Shown here: positions 7,665 through 13,468 of the stretch, piece by piece
Layout: each line of letters opens with the position of its first letter
Numbering within the stretch: position 1 is the first letter of the stretch
Assembly: GCA_019419725.1 (NCBI GenBank)
Contig: DXZL01000017.1
Span: forward strand, 5,717 to 19,184
DNA length: 13,468 nt
Reading direction: 5' to 3'
From: Veillonella sp.
GTDB taxonomy: Bacteria; Bacillota; Negativicutes; Veillonellales; Veillonellaceae
Notes under the pieces: generated by a model
What the model was told of the DNA's origin: nothing
The model's database searches: none
Seen by the model: the letters and a program-made list of their open reading frames with translations, nothing else
Program-made: the position numbers and the translations under genes

Positions 7665-8973
7665 TAAAAATGTTATTGTTATTGGTGCGGGCCTAGCCGG
7701 TTCTGAGGCGGCTTGGCAACTCGCTAATCGTGGCATTCATGTAGATTTATATGAAATGCGCCCCGTGAAGAGTTCTCCTGCGCACCAAACAGATCAATTT
7801 GCAGAGCTCGTATGTAGTAACTCCTTGCGAGCTGGCAATATTGAAAATGCAGTAGGTCTTTTAAAAGAAGAAATGCGTCGTCTAGGTTCCCTTATTATGG
7901 AATGTGCCGATGCAACTGCTGTACCTGCCGGTGGTGCCTTAGCCGTTGATCGTCATTTATTTAGTGAAATGGTGACGAATAAGGTAAAAGGCCATCCTAA
8001 TATTACAGTTCACCACGAAGAGGTGACGGAGATTCCTGCTGAAGGCACTGTTATTTTTGCTTCTGGTCCACTTACGTCTGAAGCATTAGGTGATAAAATA
8101 AAAGCATTAACAGGGGAAACCGGTTTTTATTTCTACGATGCAGCAGCTCCTATTGTTACGGCAGAATCTTTGAATTACGACAAAGTATTTGCCGCTTCTC
8201 GTTACGACAAGGGCGATGCAGATTACCTTAATTGTCCTATGACAGAAGAGGAATACAAAGCATTCTGGCATGAGCTCACTACGGCTGAAGCCGTGCAACC
8301 GAAGGATTTTGAAAAGGAAATCTACTTTGAAGGTTGCATGCCTGTTGAAATCATGGCGAGCCGTGGGGAAGACACATTGCGCTATGGTCCACTTAAACCA
8401 GTTGGTTTAGTAGATAAACGGACTAATGAGGAATCTTATGCAGTTGTTCAATTGCGTAAGGAGAACAAAGAAGGCACCATGTTTAACTTGGTAGGCTTCC
8501 AAACTCACTTAAAGTGGGGCGAACAAAAGCGTGTATTTGGTATGATTCCAGGCCTTGAAAACGCAGAATTCGTTCGTTATGGCGTGATGCATCGTAATAC
8601 GTATATCAATTCACCTGAGTTGTTGAACCATGCATTCCAACTTCAAAAAGAACCGCGTTTATTCTTTGCTGGTCAAATGACAGGCGTAGAAGGGTATTTA
8701 GAATCTGCTGCGAGTGGTCTTATGGTAGGTCTTCAAGTAGAACGTTATTTAGAGGAACGCTCATTTATTGATTTCCCTAAAACTACGGCGATCGGCTCCC
8801 TTAGCCACTATATTTCTAACTACGAAGGGTCTAACTTCCAACCGATGAATGTCAACTTTGGCATCATGGATCCATGGCCTCAAAAAGTACGTAAGAAAAA
8901 AGAGAAAAATGCACTCATTGCTAATCGAGCATTAGAAGAACTGGATGCATTAAAAGCTAAAGAAAATTTATAG
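7657..8973 (+). CDS. trmFO: Folate/FAD-dependent tRNA (uracil-54-C5) methyltransferase TrmFO
   Basis: TrmFO (formerly Gid) makes ribothymidine at position 54 of the tRNA T-loop, with methylenetetrahydrofolate as carbon donor and FADH2 as reductant. The protein is 438 residues, the normal length. The dinucleotide-binding motif GAGLAGSEAAWQLANRG is at residues 10-26, with the acidic strand end in VDLYEMRP (29-36). CSNSLRAGN begins at Cys53, and FEGCMPVE contains Cys227; these match Cys53 and Cys226, the functional cysteines of the B. subtilis enzyme. GGALAVDRH is at 92-100. Translation starts at TTG 7657, 8 nt overlapping topA, which implies coupled translation. In B. subtilis codV, clpQ, clpY and codY follow; here the run ends at a terminator. 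Confidence 0.96.
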   Translation: MNNKNVIVIGAGLAGSEAAWQLANRGIHVDLYEMRPVKSSPAHQTDQFAELVCSNSLRAGNIENAVGLLKEEMRRLGSLIMECADATAVPAGGALAVDRHLFSEMVTNKVKGHPNITVHHEEVTEIPAEGTVIFASGPLTSEALGDKIKALTGETGFYFYDAAAPIVTAESLNYDKVFAASRYDKGDADYLNCPMTEEEYKAFWHELTTAEAVQPKDFEKEIYFEGCMPVEIMASRGEDTLRYGPLKPVGLVDKRTNEESYAVVQLRKENKEGTMFNLVGFQTHLKWGEQKRVFGMIPGLENAEFVRYGVMHRNTYINSPELLNHAFQLQKEPRLFFAGQMTGVEGYLESAASGLMVGLQVERYLEERSFIDFPKTTAIGSLSHYISNYEGSNFQPMNVNFGIMDPWPQKVRKKKEKNALIANRALEELDALKAKENL

Positions 8974-9032
8974 GATAAGTTATTTACGTATTGATTTAGC
9001 TTGTTAGGTCAATCGTAAAATATGACTTACAT

Positions 9033-9074
9033 AAAAAATCCTTCATTCACATACCTAGGAATGAAGGATTTTTT
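9033..9074. terminator. Bidirectional terminator between trmFO and lgt
   Basis: Positions 9033-9048 pair perfectly with 9059-9074 (16 bp) around a 10-nt loop. The arms are A-rich on the left and T-rich on the right, so the RNA from either strand ends in a run of six U. It serves trmFO (plus) and lgt (minus), whose stop codon lies 14 nt away. Confidence 0.92.
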
Positions 9075-9087
9075 ATTATTTACTGTT

Positions 9088-9912
9088 TTATTTACGTTTT
9101 TTAGTTTTAACTGTAGGCTCTGTAGCAACAATTATTTTTTGATTTTTCTTTTCTAGATAGCCTAGATAGATAAATACACAGATACCAATGATGATGACAA
9201 TCAAGCTAGTCATTTGAGCAGATTTTAAGCCTAATGTTAAGTTTACATAGTCACCGCGCAAAAATTCAAGGAAGAATCTAGCCGTAGAATAGAGAATCGC
9301 ATAAAGCACGAATACTTGACCTTTAGCATGTTTAAAGGAGCTAAATAATAGGAGGGCTACAAAGATAAGAATGTCGATTTGACCTTCCCAGATTTCGGCT
9401 GGCCATAATGGTTGATTGCCGTAGGTGCGATGTGCTAACGTGCTTTCAGGGTAGAGAATACCAAAATTACCGCCCGTAGGATGACCAAAGGCATCGCCAT
9501 TTAAGAGATTTGCCATACGGCCTACAGATTGTGCCAAAATCAATGCTGGTGCAAATAAATCGGCAAAAGCCCAAAAGTCGATATTATTTTTACGTAAGTA
9601 CCAATAGCCTGCAATGGTGCCAAGAACGACACCGCCTTGAATGGCCATGCCACCTTGCCATACAAAGGGGATTTCTAGTAAATGATTGCCATAGTACTGC
9701 CAATCAAAGAAGAACACATCCCATAATCTGGCACCGATGAGACCTGCTACGGCAACAGTAATGGAAAAGTCGATGATATGTTCATGCCAACCACGACCAT
9801 CTTTTTTTAATAAAACATAGGCAACCGAGGCACCACAGATGATAGCTAAGGCTAACATGGCACCATAAGCCCTGATAGGAAAGTCACCTATAAAAAATAG
9901 ATATTGATGCAT
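9088..9912 (-). CDS. lgt: Prolipoprotein diacylglyceryl transferase
   Basis: Lgt transfers diacylglycerol from phosphatidylglycerol to the lipobox cysteine of prolipoproteins in the cytoplasmic membrane, the first step of lipoprotein maturation. The 274-residue protein is strongly hydrophobic with several membrane segments (for example about 15-35, 50-66, 90-106, 180-192, 234-252) and a basic C-terminal tail. Family landmarks, in E. coli numbering: Tyr16 (Tyr26), the GRMANLLNGDAFG signature at 131-143 with Arg132 (Arg143), Asn135 (Asn146) and Gly143 (Gly154), then Arg212 (Arg239) and Glu216 (Glu243). Three positions differ: the usual HGG histidine (His103) is Gln92, Glu151 is Asp140, and Gly145 is Ala134. 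The start has AAAAGGAG (9919-9926) 6 nt away. It is a single gene, convergent with trmFO. Confidence 0.94.
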   Translation of the reverse strand: MHQYLFFIGDFPIRAYGAMLALAIICGASVAYVLLKKDGRGWHEHIIDFSITVAVAGLIGARLWDVFFFDWQYYGNHLLEIPFVWQGGMAIQGGVVLGTIAGYWYLRKNNIDFWAFADLFAPALILAQSVGRMANLLNGDAFGHPTGGNFGILYPESTLAHRTYGNQPLWPAEIWEGQIDILIFVALLLFSSFKHAKGQVFVLYAILYSTARFFLEFLRGDYVNLTLGLKSAQMTSLIVIIIGICVFIYLGYLEKKNQKIIVATEPTVKTKKRK

Positions 9913-9952
9913 ATAAAACTCCTTTTGTAATAACTTGTATTCTATAAGGTAA

Positions 9953-9981
9953 ATTATAAATTACATGTACCCTTCATGCAA
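9953..9981 (-). promoter_or_regulatory. Probable sigma70 promoter of lgt
   Basis: On the minus strand a perfect -10 TATAAT (9953-9958) lies 17 nt from TTGCAT (9976-9981), a half-matching -35. Transcription would begin near 9946 and give a leader of about 35 nt before the lgt start. Confidence 0.6.
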
Positions 9982-9985
9982 CAAC

Positions 9986-10015
9986 TGAGATGAATTCTAG
10001 ATAATATGGTATAAT
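9986..10015 (+). promoter_or_regulatory. Probable sigma70 promoter of the GH18-type gene
   Basis: A perfect -10 TATAAT at 10010-10015 is preceded by TGG at 10007-10009, an extended -10 element. The -35 is poor (TGAGAT, 9986-9991, 18-nt spacing), which the extended -10 could offset. It is back to back with the lgt promoter, with -35 elements only about 5 nt apart, so one bound regulator could affect both. Confidence 0.6.
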
Positions 10016-10034
10016 ATAGAGATTAAAATTATAT

Positions 10035-10046
10035 CCCCTTATGGGG
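10035..10046 (+). other. Short GC hairpin in the leader of the GH18-type gene
   Basis: CCCC (10035-10038) and GGGG (10043-10046) flank a TTAT loop in an otherwise AT-rich leader, just after the expected transcription start and 8 nt before the AGGAGA ribosome site (10055-10060). It contains an in-frame ATG at 10041 that lacks a ribosome site and is not the likely start. Confidence 0.45.
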
Positions 10047-10064
10047 CTAGAGTTAGGAGAGTTC

Positions 10065-11747
10065 ATGATTCGTAAATCTACTATTTTAAAATCTTTAACA
10101 GCTTTAGTAATGTCCGCATTATCTACGACTGCAGTACAAGCTGAGGTATTGGTTCCCGTTGACCAATTCTTAGCAAATACAACGCGTCATTACGAAGCAA
10201 ATCAATATAAAACATCCTATACGGTGTATGTACCTCAAACAGAGTTACAAGGAAATGCTATTGTTTTAAATCCTGCTGCCGTTGGTGAACCTGTAAAATT
10301 GCCAACTACAAGTAAAAATGGCATTACCTATGTCGATATTGAGTCTGATCCAGCTATGCTCGGTGTGAGCTATACAAAGGTCAATGGTCAATTAACATTA
10401 GGTCCTGCACCGCAAGCCTCTACAGTAAAAGCTCCTTATACAATGCAAACACCATTGTCTTGGGCCTTTGATCCATGGCCAACACAGGGGACTCCATATC
10501 AAGCAAAACTGAATTCCAGTGGTGATAATATTATTTCTCCAAGTTGGTTCAAATTGCATAGCCTTGGCCTTGAAGCAAGTCCTAATGTAAGTATTGATTA
10601 TGTTAACGATTATAAAAGTAAAGGTTACCACGTATGGCCTTTGATTACGAATCGATTTGATCCTGGCTTTACAAGTGGCATCTTAGCAGATCAATCTGTA
10701 TGGAAAAAATATGCTCATAACCTTGTGCAATATGCCTATATTTACGGATTTGATGGTTATAACTTTGACTTTGAAAATATTGATTATGCCGATCGTGATC
10801 GTTTAACAGCGTTTGTAGCATATTTATCTAATCATTTACATCAATACAATATTAAAACATCCATCGATGTAACTGGTTATTCTGATAGCCCAGAATGGTC
10901 CTTAGTATATAACCGCAGTGCCTTTGCTAATTCCGTAGACTATGTAGTTCTCATGGCGTATGACGAAACATGGGCTAAAAGTACAACAGCAGGTCCTGTA
11001 GCTAGTTATCCATGGGTTCGCAATCATACAGAAAAAATGCTTTCTGAAGTACCATCTCAAAAATTGGTACTTGGTGTACCATTCTATATGCGCTTATGGC
11101 ATGATACTAATGGCTATGCAAAAGGCGAAACTTTGGCTATGAAAAACACAGGTAGCTATTTTGCAAATTATAAAGATAAAATGACTTGGGATGATCGATT
11201 AAAACTATATTATTTATCTATCCCAACTGGCTCTGGTTCTGACCGTATCTGGTTTGAAGATAATACGTCTTTAGGTTTGAAACTAGATCTCGTAAAAGAA
11301 TTACAGCTTGGTGGTTTTGCTGCATGGCGTAAAGGCTTTGAAGATGAAAGTACTATCGCTATGATTCAAGGTAAAGACTTAGGTAGTGGCATCCCTAAAT
11401 CTCCTACAGCGGTTGTTCCTGAACCTGTAGTAGAAGAAACAAAACCATTAACTAAACTTGAACAATATAAATTGCGCTTAGAGGAAAAAGAAAAGGCAAA
11501 AGCCGCAAAGGCAGAAGCTAAACGCAAGGCTAAAGAGGAAAAAGAATTAGCTAAACGTAAAGCTAAGGAAGAAGCGCAGCAAGCTAAAGCGGAGAAAAAA
11601 CGTTTAGAAGAAGAGGCTAAAGCGCAAAAGGAACGTGATGCACAAGAGGTAAAGGATAAAATTGCTTCTTATAAGAGTCATGGTTCTGTTCAAAATACAA
11701 CTACTAAAAACGAATTAACAAAATCTGTACAAGTAGTAAAACGCTAG
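10065..11747 (+). CDS. Secreted GH18-type glycoside hydrolase with Lys/Ala/Glu-rich tail
   Basis: A 560-residue exported protein. A signal peptide spans residues 1-26 (basic start, hydrophobic core, VQA cut before EVLV). Residues 27-120 are a beta-rich region of unknown function. Residues about 125-440 form a glycoside hydrolase family 18-like barrel of the YaaH/SleL kind. The active-site strand reads GFDGYNFDFEN (228-238), with Asp235 and proton donor Glu237. Asn233 replaces the second Asp of the DxxDxDxE pattern. VLMAYDE (295-301) and Trp421 in GGFAAWRKG fit barrel strands 6 and 8. From about 463 to 533 comes a Lys/Ala/Glu-rich, probably helical stretch, then a polar end. YaaH/SleL enzymes act on peptidoglycan N-acetylglucosamine, so a wall or glycan substrate is likely but unproven. 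ATG 10065 is chosen for AGGAGA upstream and the signal peptide. No terminator follows. Confidence 0.85.
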   Translation: MIRKSTILKSLTALVMSALSTTAVQAEVLVPVDQFLANTTRHYEANQYKTSYTVYVPQTELQGNAIVLNPAAVGEPVKLPTTSKNGITYVDIESDPAMLGVSYTKVNGQLTLGPAPQASTVKAPYTMQTPLSWAFDPWPTQGTPYQAKLNSSGDNIISPSWFKLHSLGLEASPNVSIDYVNDYKSKGYHVWPLITNRFDPGFTSGILADQSVWKKYAHNLVQYAYIYGFDGYNFDFENIDYADRDRLTAFVAYLSNHLHQYNIKTSIDVTGYSDSPEWSLVYNRSAFANSVDYVVLMAYDETWAKSTTAGPVASYPWVRNHTEKMLSEVPSQKLVLGVPFYMRLWHDTNGYAKGETLAMKNTGSYFANYKDKMTWDDRLKLYYLSIPTGSGSDRIWFEDNTSLGLKLDLVKELQLGGFAAWRKGFEDESTIAMIQGKDLGSGIPKSPTAVVPEPVVEETKPLTKLEQYKLRLEEKEKAKAAKAEAKRKAKEEKELAKRKAKEEAQQAKAEKKRLEEEAKAQKERDAQEVKDKIASYKSHGSVQNTTTKNELTKSVQVVKR

Positions 11748-11750
11748 AGT

Positions 11751-11779
11751 TTGACTGCTTTCATAGTAAGTAGTAAAAT
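11751..11779 (+). promoter_or_regulatory. Sigma70 promoter of leuS
   Basis: TTGACT (11751-11756, 5 of 6 matches to consensus) and TAAAAT (11774-11779, 5 of 6) are separated by 17 nt. Transcription would begin near 11786, leaving a leader of about 50 nt. The promoter starts 4 nt after the GH18-type gene's stop codon, so leuS does not depend on readthrough. Confidence 0.75.
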
Positions 11780-11837
11780 AAAAATATTGATTATAAAACG
11801 GCAACTAATGAGGTTGACTATATGAGGAGGCCCCTAC

Positions 11838-13468
11838 ATGAATGAAAAATATGTAGCCCAAGATATTGAGAAAAAGTGGCAACAGTATTGGGAAGATAAC
11901 CATACATTTAAAACAGAATATGATGAATCTAAAGAAAAATACTATGTATTAGAAATGTTCCCGTACCCATCTGGTAACTTACACATGGGTCACGTGCGTA
12001 ACTATTCCATCGGTGACGTAGTAGCTCGTTTCAAAAAAATGAAGGGCTTCAACGTGCTACATCCAATGGGCTGGGACTCCTTTGGTATGCCTGCTGAAAA
12101 TGCGGCTATCAAACATGGTATTGCACCTAAAACATGGACACTGGACAATATCGAGAACATGAAATTGCAACAAAAAGCACTTGGCTTGTCCTATGATTGG
12201 GACCGTGAAGTTGCAACATGTAAAGAAGATTATTACAAATGGACCCAATGGTTCTTCCAACAATTTTATAAAAAAGGCTTAGCTTATAAAAAAGAAGCTA
12301 AAGTAAACTGGTGTGAAACGTGCCATACTGTATTGGCGAACGAACAAGTTATCGACGGTGCTTGCTGGCGTTGTGACAACCCAGTTGAGAAAAAAGATTT
12401 GTCTCAATGGTTCTTGCGCATTACAGAATATGCTGATCGCTTATTAACTGATTTAGACACTCTTGATCACTGGCCACAACGCGTTAAATTGATGCAAAAG
12501 AACTGGATTGGCCGCTCTGAAGGTACAGAGTTCTCCTTCGAAGTTCCATCCATTAATGAACGTGTATCTGTGTATACTACACGAGTTGATACTATTTATG
12601 GCGTAAGCTATGTAGTATTGGCTCCTGAACATCCATATGTAGAACGCCTTATTGAAAATGCTACTAATAAAGCTGAATTGGAAGCTTTCATTACGCGTAT
12701 GCGCAATATGAGCGATATCGACCGTACATCTACAGATGCACCAAAAGAAGGTATGTTCACTGGTTCCTATGCAGTAAACCCTATGTCTGGCGAACAAGTT
12801 CCAGTTTGGATTGCAAATTATGTATTAGTAGACTACGGTACAGGTGCTGTAATGGGTTCCCCTGCACATGATGAACGTGACTGGGAATTTGCTCATAAAT
12901 ACGATTTGCCTATTAAACAGGTTGTAGCTCGAGAAGGCGAAGAATATAGCCTTGAAAAATGGCAAGAATGGTACCATGAAGATGGTGTCCTCGTTAATTC
13001 TGGTGAATATAACGGCCAAACATCTGAAGAGGCTCGTAAAACTATTACAGCTGCTCTTAATGAACGCGGTATTGGTGAAGGTAAAGTAAACTTCCGCCTT
13101 CGTGACTGGTTGATTTCTCGTCAACGTTACTGGGGCGTGCCAATTCCTGTAGTATATTGTGAAAAATGTGGTGAACAACTCGTTCCTGAAGAACAGTTGC
13201 CAGTACGCTTGCCAGAGGATGTTAAATTTGAATCTGGTGCTGTATCTCCATTGGCTACATCTGAAAGCTTCTTAAATACTACATGTCCTAAATGTGGTGG
13301 TCCTGCACGTCGTGAAACAGACACAATGGACACATTTATCGATTCCTCTTGGTACTTCTTGCGCTATACAGACGCTAAAAACGACCAAGTTCCATTCGAT
13401 AAAAAAATTGCTAACTACTGGATGAATGTTGACCAATATATCGGCGGTATTGAACATGCTATCTTGCA
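11838..13468 (+). CDS. leuS: Leucine-tRNA ligase, N-terminal part (runs off the window)
   Basis: Leucyl-tRNA synthetase charges tRNA-Leu in the cytoplasm. The 543 codons seen are about two thirds of a normal enzyme of roughly 800-880 residues; the KMSKS loop and anticodon-binding domain lie beyond the window. FPYPSGNLHMGH (41-52) holds the class I HIGH-type motif HMGH at 49-52. A zinc site has Cys159, 162, 176 and 179. The CP1 editing domain (about 225-415) has TTRVDTIYG (247-255) and GSPAHDERD (340-348), whose Asp345 matches the editing aspartate of the E. coli enzyme. A second Cys set is 441/444/483/486. DWLISRQRYWGVPIP is at 423-437. The start has a strong GAGGAGG (11824-11830) 7 nt upstream. 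It has its own promoter, and no T-box is visible. Confidence 0.96.
   Translation, partial: MNEKYVAQDIEKKWQQYWEDNHTFKTEYDESKEKYYVLEMFPYPSGNLHMGHVRNYSIGDVVARFKKMKGFNVLHPMGWDSFGMPAENAAIKHGIAPKTWTLDNIENMKLQQKALGLSYDWDREVATCKEDYYKWTQWFFQQFYKKGLAYKKEAKVNWCETCHTVLANEQVIDGACWRCDNPVEKKDLSQWFLRITEYADRLLTDLDTLDHWPQRVKLMQKNWIGRSEGTEFSFEVPSINERVSVYTTRVDTIYGVSYVVLAPEHPYVERLIENATNKAELEAFITRMRNMSDIDRTSTDAPKEGMFTGSYAVNPMSGEQVPVWIANYVLVDYGTGAVMGSPAHDERDWEFAHKYDLPIKQVVAREGEEYSLEKWQEWYHEDGVLVNSGEYNGQTSEEARKTITAALNERGIGEGKVNFRLRDWLISRQRYWGVPIPVVYCEKCGEQLVPEEQLPVRLPEDVKFESGAVSPLATSESFLNTTCPKCGGPARRETDTMDTFIDSSWYFLRYTDAKNDQVPFDKKIANYWMNVDQYIGGIEHAIL

Noticed and set aside
10041..10064. Start of the GH18-type protein at ATG 10041
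   Set aside because: This ATG lies in a small hairpin with no ribosome site, and it would place acidic residues before the signal peptide. ATG 10065 fits both criteria.
11808..11825. Five-codon ORF just before leuS as a possible leader peptide
   Set aside because: It has a single leucine codon, no ribosome site, and no terminator or anti-terminator hairpin that would make attenuation work.
12057..13457. Several minus-strand open frames opposite leuS
   Set aside because: They are shadows of leuS, which is continuous and well conserved on the plus strand.
1..13468. Mobile element, CRISPR array, tRNA or rRNA gene, or defence island
   Set aside because: No transposase, integrase, repeat-spacer pattern, tRNA-like sequence or defence gene was found on either strand. 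All long frames belong to housekeeping or envelope genes.

Overview
The window (about 40% GC by eye) looks like ordinary chromosome from a Negativicutes bacterium, most likely Veillonella or a close relative. The gene order rbgA-rnhB-yraN ... dprA-topA-trmFO is the classic Firmicutes housekeeping layout (compare Bacillus subtilis ylqF-rnhB-...-smf-topA-gid). The protein sequences have a Veillonella-like character. The genus call is recognition, not a database result.

Layout. Positions 1-60 hold the terminator of an unseen upstream gene. Then comes a plus-strand pair, rbgA (50S assembly GTPase) and rnhB (RNase HII), overlapping by 8 nt. A 278-nt AT-rich gap follows, with three tandem 9-bp repeats and a very strong hairpin terminator. 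A second plus-strand run is yraN, comM (YifB-type AAA+ ATPase), dprA, topA and trmFO, packed at 8-11 nt gaps or overlapping, ending in a bidirectional terminator at 9033-9074. lgt (prolipoprotein diacylglyceryl transferase) lies on the minus strand, converging on trmFO. A divergent promoter region at 9913-10064 separates it from a secreted GH18-type glycoside hydrolase on the plus strand. leuS follows from its own good promoter and runs off the window end.

How the genes fit together. comM and dprA act on incoming single-stranded DNA during natural transformation. topA and rnhB handle supercoiling and RNA in DNA. yraN is a predicted nuclease-fold protein. rbgA, trmFO and leuS serve the ribosome, tRNA modification and tRNA charging. 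lgt and the GH18 protein act at the cell envelope.

I found no mobile element, CRISPR array, prophage, toxin-antitoxin pair or defence system, and nothing that amounts to an undescribed system. The points worth a second look are smaller: a roughly 70-residue basic extension before the Toprim domain of TopA, substitutions at conserved Lgt active-site positions, the Lys/Ala/Glu-rich tail of the GH18 protein, the 9-bp tandem repeats, overlapping TTG starts at topA and trmFO, and a leuS leader without a T-box.
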